Below the pieces are notes generated by a model, which saw nothing but the letters and a program-made list of their open reading frames with translations, did no database searches and was not told the DNA's origin. Below are positions 1-49,458 of a stretch of DNA of 64,000 bases, piece after piece. The stretch covers positions 812,384 through 876,383 of the forward strand of contig VZSF01001513.1 in assembly GCA_013398295.1 (NCBI GenBank), written 5' to 3'. Positions within the stretch are counted from its first letter, which is position 1; each line of letters begins with the position of its first letter. The translations under genes were made by a program, and so were the position numbers. This stretch comes from Chionis minor. Taxonomy: Eukaryota; Chordata; Aves; Charadriiformes; Chionididae.

Positions 1-1350
1 GTAAAATGGTAGATACATTTTTGTGGAGGGGGAAACTCGTTAGTCATGTGGCACTTTGCTGAGGGAGGCTGAAGCAATAAGCCACATCTAATGGAAGATG
101 TGAATAACTCAGCTGTATATGTTTGAGGTTTAAAGAAATACACTTGTAAATTTTTTTTAAATAAAGCCAGACTTTTTTATTGAAGTTTGTGGTTTTACTC
201 TTATTGCAGGGTTTTATTTGCACAAGCATTTAAATGCCGTTTTGATTATAACATTTAGTGTCAATATTCAAGCCTACGTTTTCTTCCCATAAAACTAGTT
301 TCCCTGGTTCAGACAAGTGGGTTTTTCCTCCTGCCAGCTGGATGACATGAGAAACCCTAGAACTATGCTGACACGACTCTTACGCAGAATCCTTCCTCGT
401 GTCACTTGGTTCTTACCTTGCCTGGAAAACAAATCTTTAGCTCAGAGTCTTTCGACTGTTTTCCTCTAGAAGCAATCTAAGAAGCATGGATGCAAGGCTG
501 GGTCATTGAAGCAGTCAAAATTGGGTTCGTTTTGCTCCTGTTAGCTCTGTTGGCAACTTTCCTGTCACGTGTTCACAAGCTGCTTTAGGCAGGAGCATCC
601 CTTTGTCTGGCTTTCGGGATGACCCTTGCCGCTTGATCTGCTGCTTTTACGTATTCCTTTCCCTCTCCTTGGAGAGGAACGTAGATGAATTGCAGCAGAG
701 ATGGGCTTCCTGTGGCAGCACTGGCCTCTGCCAGGAGTATGTATAAACTGCAGGAGACTGGAAGCTGCCCAGGACAGCAAGCGCCTCTAGCCTGGACCAC
801 GTTTTACGGGTCACCCTTAATAGTTGTTGAATACTGCTCTGAGGATTGTGTTAAATTAATGTAATTTTTCTATGTTTTAATAAAGAGAATAATAAGCTCT
901 CTTCCAGACTCGGTGCTTCCTTTATTAAGGAAAGTGGAGGGAGGTGTCAAAATTTCCATTGCCCTTTCTCTGAAATCCTGTTGTTTGTGCCCAGAGTAGT
1001 AGCCGACAGGTAACGTTACACACAAGGCAGAGGTGTAGAGAAGGTGGTGGCCTGCAGAGTCGTGCTCCCTCTCCCGAGGCAGAAAGCCTGTGCCTGGGTG
1101 TTGTAGGTGTGTAAGAGACACACGACTTTTGAACTCCCCAAAACAAGGACTGAAAGAGGCAGCCTGAGGAGAGATAAAGGGGCGGAGGCAGAGCCTTCCG
1201 AACCTCTCTGAATGTCTCAAATGCTCCCAAGTACCCTGCAGTGAAGCTGTAGCCTTGGGGTGGACAAGGCAGGGTCTGGACAATCTGGGCCTTGCCAAAG
1301 AGCTGGTAAGTCTGACACCAGCTTCTCTCTCCTGTGACTCAGGTGGTGGG
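1..1350. other. Left-edge non-coding region, possible 3' end of an upstream plus-strand gene
   Basis: No coding exon could be recognised. Two plus-strand AATAAA hexamers (160-165 and 879-884) lie here. The first follows a T-run and is followed by T-rich sequence, as expected of a real poly(A) site. In other vertebrates MNAT1 lies tail-to-tail with TRMT5, so this may be the end of its 3' UTR. That is inference from gene order; no MNAT1 coding sequence is visible. Confidence 0.35.
160..165 (+). terminator. Candidate poly(A) signal AATAAA
   Basis: An AATAAA hexamer sits after an eight-T run, with a T-rich and then GT-containing stretch 10-40 bases downstream, resembling a cleavage signal plus downstream element. 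The gene it would serve is outside the window on the left. Confidence 0.4.
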
Positions 1351-1359
1351 GAGAAACTC

Positions 1360-1985
1360 ATCAGAATAACGGAGGAGGGAGGAAGCCTTTTGAAAGCCAA
1401 ATGGGTCTGCTCAACTTGTGCTCTGTTTTGGGACCATTGTGTTCAATCGATGACTTTGCCTCATCTGTGAAACGCATATTAAGGTTGACTATAGCACTCG
1501 TGCCCCCACCCAAATCATGCTTCCTACCACCTGGGGAGGGGGAAACCTGAGACAAACTGTCACTGTAATAGTGGGGTGGGTCGTACTGATAAGGCGAACA
1601 TAAAAGGGGAAGATACCACAGCAGTGGAAGAATATCTTCGGGGGACACACAGAAGAGCACTCGTATGAACCAGAGACACCCCCCACCCCCCGTTGGCTGG
1701 ACCAACGCTGGAACCAGGACCGGTGATCAATTTCTCTCTCCCTTTCTCTCTTTGTCTCTTAACGTTTGCAAGCAATGCAAGGCTCACCATACTTTTTGCC
1801 ATAATTCATGGCATATCCGTTGTCAAGTACTGCCTGCCATAATCTGTGGTGTGTTAAGTAATGCAAGGTGGACTTCTCTGTTTGCGGTAATTTGTCATAT
1901 ACTGAAACAATTGTGACGGACCTGGTTAAGCTAATAAAGTTTGCGTGCGGACCTTGAGAGTTGTCTCACCTTAGTCCACACTGCT
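1360..1985 (+). mobile_element. Probable solo LTR of an avian endogenous retrovirus (boundaries approximate)
   Basis: The stretch has the layout of a retroviral LTR. A purine-rich run (GGAGGAGGGAGGAAG, about 1369-1383) could be a polypurine tract. It is followed by a U3-like region, a CT-rich block near 1733-1760, and AATAAAG at about 1933 followed by GT-rich sequence and a CACCTTAGTCCACA-type end near 1980. No gag, pol or env reading frame flanks it, so it would be a solo LTR. Clean TG...CA ends and a matching target-site duplication could not be found, so family and exact borders are uncertain. Confidence 0.4.
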
Positions 1986-4190
1986 GGGGATTTATGAATC
2001 TGAGTCACAGTCCCCCCTCGTCTTCTGAGCGGGGCGTTACAGCCTATCTCGAGACAAGCGCTGCTTTCTGCCAGCTGCGCTTCCTCTGTGCCCTTTATTT
2101 ACCCACTCCCTTGCTCACGGGTAGATGGCTTCCACCACCGCCTAGCTGATCCTTTTCCTAGCAGCTGGAAGCTGTGGGAGTTCGTTCCCTCCATCACAGA
2201 TGCCTGACAGCCTGTCTCCTCTTCCCAGGTACACGACGGCAGCAGTCCTTCTGGGAGTCTGCTCGGAACCCTGGGAGGGAGTAGCAGCAACCAGGGGGAG
2301 TCTGTACTATTCCAGGCTCAAACAGGCTAGTAAAGATAAACCTCGTGGATGATCTGCTTTATATTCTAGTTGTAAAGCCTCCTTGCCCTAATGAATGCAG
2401 AACTGCATATGCATATTAGCATGTATCATTTAAATACACTCATGCAACTCGTGTATATCAGCTGTCATTTGCTCTTTCATGTGGAAGGATTATACACAAA
2501 AGTGGCAACTGCAAGGAAATATGGAAAACCCCTGGTTACAAATATAGCTACATGTAATCCATTGACTGGCACCTAAACTAAAGTTATGCTGCTAAAATAG
2601 CACTGGCATTTAATCCTTAAGCGAACAAAACTTTTAAGAACTAAACTCCTTCCCTGCCCTGAGATACTTTCGTCACATGCTGAAAATCAGTTACGTAGCT
2701 GACTGGCTCAACACAAAAATGGTGCACAAAGCCAGGTTTCTGTGAGCGCAGTAACGCCAAGAAGCCCTGAATTCGGACTGTCAGAGGGACCTGCAGTCTC
2801 TGGCAGTACAGGCAGGTGCGTTAGTGGAGATCCTGGGGTGGCTGCATTGTTCCACAACAGTTGATGGCCTTATCGCTATGGCAGTGTTCATGGAGGGCTC
2901 GCAAGGGGCGAGAGCGGCTTTCGGTGCTCATGGGGGACCCTCAGGGGGGCGTTAGGACAGCAGGCCGTGGTGTTAGCAGGGTGACGGGCAGCAGAGATCG
3001 CAGCGCAGGCTGGAGGCAAGAGCCCAGCGCTTGCTCTTGGAGGAGCCGAGAGTGGCAGGGAGAGGATAGGACGTGGCTGTCATTGACAGCGAGGACAAAT
3101 GGGTTAAAGCTGTGGAGATACCATTTGAAAGGCCAGCGGAGAAATGCTCAGGCTGGAGGGACAGGCCAGGGAAGTAATCTCTACAGCAGCTTTCAAGATA
3201 GCACGAGTGAGTCACGATGATTTTTTCCCCCCTGGTTTGATAAGCGCAGTCTAGCGGTAGCCAAGCTGTGAAGGCTTGCTCAAAAGCACTGGCCGCGGAG
3301 CCAAGGGAAAGGCTGCAACACGAAGCCGCTGAGCGAAACAAATCCCGAGGCCTTAGCGGCTGTTTGGGTGAGAACCAGGACATCGGATCCCAGGCTCCAG
3401 TGATGGAGCCACAGCAGCGGAGCCGGCGGGGGGTGACGGACAGCTGGTCACTGCGTTGCTAGGCGTGAGCTCTGAGGCCGGACTGAAGGAAAATATCTGA
3501 AACCGAGAGGGTGATCCGAATTCTCTGTCCAAATAAACTATTTGTGGTTGATATTGCCCAACAATAGTTTGGATGCGTAAGAAAAGGAAATCAAAGGCTT
3601 TCTGAATCCCCGCAGAATACGGGCAGCCCATCAGGGAGACGGTCCGGGGACTGCAGCAGAGCAGCAGGCCAGGAGGTGGAGGAGAGCTGGGAGATGGCGG
3701 AGGCACCAAAGTCACAGGAGGACGTGGTTTCAAGAGAAGGGGACTGTTTAGCCAGCTACTGGTTTTTGGTCCAGCGCTTCAACGCAAGCCTGGACTTAAT
3801 CTGCAAATGGCATTAGTCTTTTCCTGCTTCAACGGTGGCAAACACTAAGGTAGGAGACAACCAATCCCTAACTAAATCTCTGCGTTAAAAAGCATGCATT
3901 ACTCCAAAAGCCCAAGACCAAGTATATACGGGCCTTTTGGTATCTTTGGTTAAGTTTCTGAAAGGTTACCTTGCTTACACAAGAGCTGTTTGTGCATCTG
4001 CTAACAGTAATCCAATTCTTGAACCATTTGTCAAAGAGAATCCAATGCAAAGGTTATGCAAGTCACCTTGCTAGACCCGACAAAATATAAAACTCTGGTT
4101 TTGCCACAAACCGCACATTACCAAAATGACACAGCAGAAAACTATGCCAGTCTGTATCACTGAATTCTCACTGGGCATAAAACAATAGAG
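1986..4190. other. Intergenic, no gene recognised
   Basis: This is moderately GC-rich sequence around 2.8-3.75 kb with only short chance reading frames on both strands. No domain, splice-paired coding segment, RNA gene or repeat family could be recognised. Confidence 0.5.
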
Positions 4191-4191
4191 T

Positions 4192-4473
4192 AGAAAAGTA
4201 CCAAAACACATTTATTACAAAAAAGCAAAGTTTTTTTTTTTTATAGCAGCAACAATTTCAAGCTGCGTATTGATCCCACAATTTAAAAAAAAAATAAAAA
4301 TAAAAAAAAGGTAAAAGCAGGAAGCAAGGCTCACAAAGGAAAGCTGCAGCATGCCTTATGCATCTCTGCACCTGAGATGGGTAACACAGGCATGTTTCAC
4401 ATAATTCAAGGGCTAAACCAGAGGTAACCTAAGTATACGCAAACGACTAAGGTAGTTACCATAACTCCAGTCT
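4192..4473 (-). other. TRMT5: TRMT5 3' UTR
   Basis: This is the sequence between the TRMT5 stop codon and the minus-strand AATAAA at 4211-4216. It includes A/T-rich runs at 4231-4242 and 4284-4308. The 3' end is placed about 15-20 bases past the hexamer, where the minus strand reads GT-rich (TGTGTTTTGG). The UTR is short, about 280 bases. Confidence 0.6.
4211..4216 (-). terminator. TRMT5 poly(A) signal
   Basis: The plus strand reads TTTATT, giving AATAAA on the minus strand, about 260 bases after the TRMT5 stop and followed by a GT-rich element. It is the only canonical hexamer found on that strand shortly after the stop. Confidence 0.65.
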
Positions 4474-4538
4474 TCAACTCGGTAACTTTTCTTCAGGAAA
4501 ATCTTTGTTGGTACACAAACGTTTAGAGGCTGGTTTTT
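4474..4538 (-). CDS. TRMT5: TRMT5 terminal coding exon
   Basis: The acceptor on the minus strand is CTTCTTCCAG before 4538. With one carried base the exon reads [21 protein letters not shown] and a TGA at 4476-4474. The KR-rich tail is the counterpart of the basic C-terminus of other vertebrate TRMT5 proteins. The exon is too short to appear as a reading frame by itself and was found from the splice phase left by the previous exon. Confidence 0.8.
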
Positions 4539-7500
4539 CTGGAAGAAGGTTAGGAAAAAGTAAGTTATTTAATGTACAGTAAACAGGCAGAACTAAACCA
4601 CAAGCCATGTAACACTTAAAGGATTTAACAGGAAGAGAGAAGAGTTAAAATCAGGATTAACAGTCAAAAATGAAAACTGTTACAGCAATAATGGAGGATC
4701 TTCACTAAATGCCAGGAAGGACTTTGAAAAAACCTGCATTGAGCTACATTTTGACCGACACCTCAGTGCTTACCCCACGACAGTGTAAAAACAGTATTTT
4801 GGGCATTAAATTCATGGCATTGCAGCTTTATCAAAACCACCTTTCCTCCAGTTCACGTAACTGCAGATGGAAAGCCTCCCTCCTTTCTCCCCATCATGTA
4901 GTGCAATGCCCAAGGTCACTGAAACCAACTACCAAGTACTTCAAGAAATAACCAATTATGGAAAAAACCCCAACAATCAAAAGATCTCTAAGGATATCCA
5001 TTTCTCAATTAAACTGTACAGAACTGGATTCTGCTGATGTAGTGACTCCAGACCTAAACTGAGTCATCCAAACATAAGGGTCAGAACTGGGACCAGTCAC
5101 TTGGAAGTACGCTGTTCTACCCTGGGTAAAAATGAAGCTCCAGTTCTTAAGAATTTAGCTAACAGAAACGTGTGCTTGACGTTAGATACCCCATCCTCCC
5201 CCAGTACGCAATCTAAGGCATAAAGGTCTGGTTTATGGCCTGTGGGATGATCCTATCCAGTCCACCATTTTTTCTGTGGAGGCTCATGCTGGGATCAGAG
5301 GAGCGGACCGCTGTTACTGAGAGCACATGAAGCCCTGCAGCTGCTGCACACGTGCGGGCGCTCAGTCCTGCTGGCTTCCTCAGCGCTCACAACCAAACTG
5401 GGAATCGCTGTCACACGGCCGAAGTGGCCCACAGGGCTGACAAGGTGGGACCAACATGAGACAGCAAAAGGTGTAGCCTGAAATCCAAGTGCCACGTAGG
5501 AGGTTTGTTCCTTACCTTCATCGGGGCAGGGCCTCTTGTACAGCACGTCTGCTGGAATTTGGAAACTGATGCACAGCATCTCCTTGTTCGGTGCAACGTT
5601 TCTAACCAGGTAAGTAGAACAGCGTCCATCTAAGGAGGTTCCCAGCGAAGCTTCAGCTCGTTCTTGAATATCTTTGGTGGGGTTGTCTTGTTTGGAGAAG
5701 CCGTAGCAGTGCACCGTGGGAAGACCAGCAGTGCTGCAGGGCTCTCCAACTAAGAGATGCCTGAAAACATCTAGAAATTCAATAGCCAAAGCTGGCAAAT
5801 TCATAACTATATGAAAAGAGGTTTTCTGTCCTTCTTTCAGAAGTGGGAGCTCTTTACTTAGTTCTTCTCTTACTGGCCCCAGGAGGAAGTCCCTGCCATC
5901 CATGTTGAACGCTTTGATTTTGTTGTCTACTTTGTTTAGTTTGCAGTTGTGCAGGAGCCAACTGTAGGATTCGGGATTGAGATCATTTGCAAATACGTGG
6001 CACTTTTTCTTTGCTGCTGGAATAGCAAAAGGTCCAATCCCAGCAAAGACATCAAAAAGGACATCACCGGGCTTTAAAAGCTCAACGATACGGCCATGTT
6101 CGGTGGAAAGACGTGGGTTCCAGTAGACTTTGGAGAAGTCCAATTCATATGCAATATTATTTTCTTTGACCTGAAAGTCCAAAACATTTGCTTAAGCCTC
6201 TGTGTTCAAATTCCAGGCATGTTTAAGCATTATCAGTAATTAAGACAGCTAAAAACCAAGGCGCTTTATCAAAAAGTAACGCATGCATTGAGATTTGTGC
6301 CATTAGCAGTACACATGAATCTTCTATAAACAGATCTACTCATCAGAAATAGCCATAAGGAATGTTCCAACTGTCAATCCAGATGGCTGGCTTATGCATG
6401 TCTCAATCACCAGGTGGAAATAAAGCAGCAACTTAAAATGACCATTAAAAAAAAAAATAAAAATCTGAGGCTTTTCAAGAGCTTTGTGGCTAGCTGACAA
6501 TTCCTTTATTGAAAGCAGACCTTGGGAAGATGCCTCAAGCCCTCCTCAGCAGAGTCCACATAGTAAATAAGTGTCTGAGAATGATACAGCACAAGAATGG
6601 CAACAGTCAGCCAAATTGAAAGCCACGGGGAGCCAATTCTACAGTTTGAAAAAATACTGTGTTTTATCTCTCAAGGTGACAGAGTCTGGAAACTGATCCA
6701 AATCCAAACTTTGGGATGGCCGCTATCTTAAGAACAGACCTAAAAAGAATCAGTATTTATTCAGATGAGAGGGGAATGCAAGATAATACTCACTTTGCAC
6801 CACCACACTTGAATTGTGTGACTCTAAAGTAAAGCAACTTTGGACCCAAATCACTGCACCATTTGCTTTGCCAGCAAGAAACATACTGAAGATTATCCGC
6901 ACTCCTCCGTGTGCAGCTCAGTGGTATGCTAGTGTATGCTTAATGAGCTAATACCATCTGCATAATATTTGATTATTGCCTCTGCCTTGACAATTCAAAT
7001 GCCTTCTCCATGCACGTACAGGATGTTCTACCAAGCTATTCAAATTTTTTATTTGGTAATCTGATGTTTTCTCTTCTAAAAGTATAAAACTGCTAACAGT
7101 TAGGAAAAATATTTTTACATCAAACCAGTGGCCAAGTTTCCAGCTAAAGACAAGAAACCCTACGTGAAGAATACTTGGCAGTTACACAGTGCTTTACACC
7201 TGAAAAACGTCAAAAGAGAGGAGAGGTGAGGTTTGTCTTGCTGCTGACAGAAAGGAAAAAGGCATAGGCAAAATCTTGTCTAAGTTGCAAAGCCAGTGAG
7301 ATTTAAAAAGTCTTAGGTTCTCTGTCCACCACTGTACAAGGCTTGGTGGAATGAAGAAACAGCCTTTTCTTAGATCAAATCCACTAAATATTTTGGCTTC
7401 AGAGTGGGAAACACCCCTCGCTACAAGTTTGTAATTAGTATCTCTGCAAGAAACTTTTACTTCAGCTGCTTTTACATATCCTTAAAATCTAGGCTGTAAA

Positions 7501-8923
7501 CTTGAAAGAGTACGTATCTTCATGATCCCTATACTTGTGAGTTTGCTCATGGCAGACCAGGACAAATGAACGCAGAAGTAACTGCCAACTCTAAAAGGGG
7601 TGTAAAGGAATGGCCTTAATAGCATCTCTTCATTACATCTTTCCAGTGGATCCCTTTGGGTTTTAACCTATGAAATTCAAAATAAGAGGGGAAAAAACCC
7701 CTGTACCTTGGTTACCAGGTTGCTCTCTCCAGCGAGCACTTCCATTTGAAAATTTCTGTATGTGCTGTCAATAATATTGGTTTTATTCACTACACAGGTG
7801 ATTCCCGGATTCTTGTCAATTATAACCTGGCCTGAAAGAGAGGGCAAAAGATATTCCGGTTAAGGGACTGCAAATGCTTAATGATCAACAAACAAGAGAT
7901 ACAAACGCTGCTGTTTGCAGTTAAATTAACAAAAGTGAGCATGTATTAGAACAACCTTCCTCTAACGATTCAGAGTTGCAGATGTGACATCTTTCTAAGG
8001 CACATACTTTACTCTGACCCAATGCTCAGTCAAGTGAGACCACAGTTACTGTAAGAGGAGAGAACTGTGCCTTCTGTACACAGCTACAGCATCACCACAA
8101 GGCTATTTAAAGTCAGAATACAAAGCAACGAAAAGTGCTCAAAAGTTTTCTTTGTACAAGCATTAATTTATTGGTAGAATAATAGTTAAAGTATCCTTTT
8201 AACAATATGCAAAAGATACAGATTACTTTTTTGAGAAGAGTTGTTTTACCTACCAATCAAATATCTGTATGGTAGCTGATGATCTCTAAGATTCAAATGA
8301 GCTATATGACCAACGCGGCTAAATCCAGAGGTGACTTCTTGACCTTCAGGAAGGACTGCTCGTAGGATCTCCTCTGACTTGAAATTCTCGTAAGTCAGCT
8401 CCAAGTTATACTTGGACACGTCAGGACAAACATTGAGCTGTTTTAATACCTCTTGCTCTGATTCTCCCAACGAGAATTCTGGTATTTTATAAGGATCCAG
8501 AATAACAAGTCTACTGTCCTCATCTTCTGGATCCTCAACCACTCGCTTTAGACCAGGACGCTGTAGTACTGTATGTTTCAGGGACTTTAGCAAAGTATTT
8601 ACAATTTCCTTCTTGACTTTAAGAATGGGAACAACAACTGTCCTTTTAAAAGCTTCTCTGTTGAGCAGCGTCATCCCACGCACTTCAGGATGCGGTGAAT
8701 ACAGTTCTAGATTAGCTTTATCCTCCACAGATTCAGGCATTGTAGAAAACCTGGTTTTTTTAACTATTACAAAGTGCCCAGGTATTCTGCCAGAATATTG
8801 CGCCGATAGTATCCAAACCGCTGGAAATGATGTATTTGATGCAGCTGTCCTAAAATGATTAGTTTTCAGTAGTCTGGCAGGGTATCCAAATCTCCATAAA
8901 GCCCTAGAAGAGAAATTATTCAT
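4474..8923 (-). CDS. TRMT5: TRMT5 gene, tRNA (guanine(37)-N1)-methyltransferase, joined coding exons
   Basis: TRMT5 transfers a methyl group from S-adenosylmethionine to N1 of G37 next to the tRNA anticodon, preventing frameshifting. It acts in mitochondria and in the nucleus/cytoplasm. Four exons (8923-8254, 7831-7707, 6170-5516, 4538-4474) join without a frame break to 504 residues; vertebrate TRMT5 is about 509. An N-terminal domain ([15 protein letters not shown] near 205-219) leads to a Rossmann methyltransferase domain. That domain has the SAM motif DVFAGIGPF at about 305-313, acidic motif NDLNPES at about 327 and the catalytic-type NLP motif at about 389-391. The first 60 or so residues are basic and hydrophobic, consistent with a mitochondrial presequence before FSTMPE. 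The true first exon probably lies in the N gap, so residues before [10 protein letters not shown] are uncertain. It is head-to-head with SLC38A6. Confidence 0.95.
4539..5515 (-). other. TRMT5 last intron
   Basis: The intron is bounded by donor G|GTAAGG (minus strand, 5515) and acceptor TTCCAG (4539). An open reading frame runs through the donor for about 220 bases (to 5295) but has no TRMT5 similarity, so it is read-through into the intron. No other feature was seen. Confidence 0.75.
5516..6170 (-). CDS. TRMT5: TRMT5 catalytic-domain exon
   Basis: This is the largest exon, 655 bases. It starts after acceptor GACTTTCAG with [20 protein letters not shown] and ends at donor G|GTAAGG. It carries the whole visible SAM-binding and catalytic core: [24 protein letters not shown] and [12 protein letters not shown]. 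It closes with [18 protein letters not shown]. The phase is 0 in and 1 out, matching both neighbours. Confidence 0.93.
6171..7706 (-). other. TRMT5 intron
   Basis: This 1.5 kb AT-rich intron has a GT donor (AAG|GTACAG at 7706) and AG acceptor (TTTCAG at 6171). No coding segment, RNA gene or recognisable repeat was seen. Confidence 0.8.
7707..7831 (-). CDS. TRMT5: TRMT5 internal exon
   Basis: This 125-base exon lies between acceptor CTCTTTCAG and donor AAG|GTACAG. With the carried base it reads [20 protein letters not shown] and then [22 protein letters not shown], in phase with both neighbours. It links the N-terminal tRNA-recognition domain to the methyltransferase core. Confidence 0.9.
7832..8253 (-). 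other. TRMT5 intron
   Basis: This 422-base intron has its donor at 8253 (ATTG|GTAGGT). A second GT four bases further on (GTAAAA) looks slightly better by sequence, but only the first keeps the reading frame into the next exon. Confidence 0.8.
8254..8923 (-). CDS. TRMT5: TRMT5 first visible coding exon (mitochondrial presequence and N-terminal domain)
   Basis: The exon encodes a basic, Ser/Arg-rich leader, then [54 protein letters not shown] and [20 protein letters not shown], the conserved N-terminal half of TRMT5. An ATG at 8923-8921 keeps the frame open. However, the sequence right after it on the minus strand, TTTCTCTTCTAG|GGC, is a good splice acceptor ending at 8904, and similarity to vertebrate TRMT5 starts just past it ([13 protein letters not shown]). 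The real exon therefore probably runs 8254-8903, with the start codon in an upstream exon. The downstream Met of MPESVED (about residue 62) could serve as a non-mitochondrial start. Confidence 0.85.
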
Positions 8924-9740
8924 TTTATAGACATTATGTAATCATTCCATTAAAAAGGCTGCAAATCACATAGATTTGCTGTTCTCTTAAAGTAGAATTT
9001 CCATCTGTACCAAACAATCCACAGTAGTTTAGTAAAAGCTCTTTATTATGAATTATATACTACAAACTTTTGTCCTTTTGCAAATGTATTTTTAGACTTA
9101 AACATTAATGAACTTTAAGCAGTGAGATAATCCCCCCCTGCCAAAATACAATGACCTCTCTTTGTTCTAATAAATGTGATATTAATCTTACTAAGCCAAA
9201 TGGAAAAGTTTCTACTGTCTTGATCTGACTGTTGGATCCCTTCTGTCTGATAAAATTCATTACCAAGCAGCAGTTGCTAGAAAACATTTATTAGTGATAG
9301 TGGTCATAATCACTCTTCAGCAATTTCTGCCTCCTATACCCCAGTGGTAAGGGGTTACACGCTCCATAGCGTCCTTGCTGCACAAGCTGCATGCCAGAAA
9401 GACCATGAATTAAATGTAGAATTCCCCTAAAAGTACAGGGAAGCATTAGTAATGTCTGTTCAAGCGACTGAACCCCTCTCCATGGTTCATTCACAGGATA
9501 GGGACTTGAAAAGTAGCTTTATGCTTCTCTAAACAGTTTCCTCCACTACAGCCAGTCCAAAGGGGCCCAACTTTTCTGATTCTGCATCGCCTCCTCCAAG
9601 GCAGGAACCAAGGATTTAGAAAATGTGTGAGGCTGACATTTCTCTTGACTTCTTAGGAAGTTTGTTTTAAGATTAGGGGCTGATAGGAGAGATGCAAACT
9701 AGCTCTAAAAGGGAACTGGTGCTCTTGCCTGTCTCGGACA
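8924..9740 (-). other. TRMT5 first intron (inferred)
   Basis: This AT-rich sequence separates the first visible TRMT5 exon from the CpG island. No coding segment was recognised; short minus-strand frames at 9105-9494 have no family features. Confidence 0.55.
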
Positions 9741-10478
9741 TCTACAGCCCAACTACAGGCCGCCACCCTCCTTCTGTGTAACAAGCCCTGCTGTCTCTTC
9801 AAAAAAGGAGCTGCGCCCGACCCTTAGCAAAGCTGGCCCCCGCTCCCGTCCTCCCTCCCCCACAAACCCCAGCTCCTCGCTGGGACTCCCTACATCTCCA
9901 AGCCAGCTCATTTCCCTACGCCAAGTTCTTGGCAAAGCACGCCTCCTTTCCCCGTTGACTCAAAAATAAACATTGCATTCTTCACGTCTGCTGCAGAGGA
10001 GAAAGACCTCATCCAGAGGCCACAGCACCCCAATGTTTTCCTTAGGCATTCCCCTTCTCCCTGGCTGGGAACTGCTGGCCTAGTTTGCACGGGCTTCTCG
10101 GCATTAGTCAAGCCCGCAAGATAAAAGCCCCCACGCTGGGCCTGGCTGGACGTCGCAGCAGCCACCCTGTCGCCAGAGGACCGGCATCTTCCCAGCGCTG
10201 CCTCTGGAAAGACCCGCCTTCCCCGCCCCGTAACCGAGGTCCCGCCAAGACGCAGCCCCCCCACGCCCCGTTCTCCCCTCAGAGTAACCCGAGGCGAGCC
10301 GAGGGGGGCGCTGCCGGCGGGCCGCCACCCGCTCCGCCCCGCCCGGCCGGCCCCAGCTCCGCGAGCAACGCCGGGCACCGGGCACGGAGACCCGGCCGGC
10401 CCTCAGCCGGGGAAGGGACGCTCGCCGGGGCGGAGGCCTCGCCGGGGTCACCGCCCCTCCCCGAGGGGAGCCCCGCCG

Positions 10479-10972
10479 NNNNNNNNNNNNNNNNNNNNNN
10501 NNNNNNNNNNNNNNNNNNNNNNNNNNNNNNNNNNNNNNNNNNNNNNNNNNNNNNNNNNNNNNNNNNNNNNNNNNNNNNNNNNNNNNNNNNNNNNNNNNNN
10601 NNNNNNNNNNNNNNNNNNNNNNNNNNNNNNNNNNNNNNNNNNNNNNNNNNNNNNNNNNNNNNNNNNNNNNNNNNNNNNNNNNNNNNNNNNNNNNNNNNNN
10701 NNNNNNNNNNNNNNNNNNNNNNNNNNNNNNNNNNNNNNNNNNNNNNNNNNNNNNNNNNNNNNNNNNNNNNNNNNNNNNNNNNNNNNNNNNNNNNNNNNNN
10801 NNNNNNNNNNNNNNNNNNNNNNNNNNNNNNNNNNNNNNNNNNNNNNNNNNNNNNNNNNNNNNNNNNNNNNNNNNNNNNNNNNNNNNNNNNNNNNNNNNNN
10901 NNNNNNNNNNNNNNNNNNNNNNNNNNNNNNNNNNNNNNNNNNNNNNNNNNNNNNNNNNNNNNNNNNNNNNNN
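10479..10972. other. Assembly gap (494 N)
   Basis: An unbroken run of N lies in the GC-richest part of the CpG island. It probably hides the first exons of both TRMT5 and SLC38A6. The true size of the missing sequence cannot be judged from the N count. Confidence 0.99.
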
Positions 10973-11035
10973 GGCTGCGGGGGCGGCTGCTCCCGCCGCG
11001 CCTGGTTCTGAGGAGAAGCCGGGGGAGCGCGGCCC

Positions 11036-11063
11036 GGGCGGGAGGCGGGAGGGCGGGAGGGGG
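11036..11063 (+). promoter_or_regulatory. Potential G-quadruplex / Sp1 cluster
   Basis: Six runs of three or more G (at 11036, 11040, 11047, 11051, 11055 and 11059) are separated by one to four bases, which fits the G-quadruplex consensus. It lies 63 bases from the gap edge in the promoter island. It could both regulate transcription and explain the sequencing failure. Confidence 0.6.

Positions 11064-49458
<38,395 letters not shown>

Noticed and set aside
5295..5515. C-terminal extension of the TRMT5 frame
   Set aside because: It follows a strong donor (G|GTAAGG), has no TRMT5 similarity, and a spliced exon at 4538-4474 gives the expected basic C-terminus.
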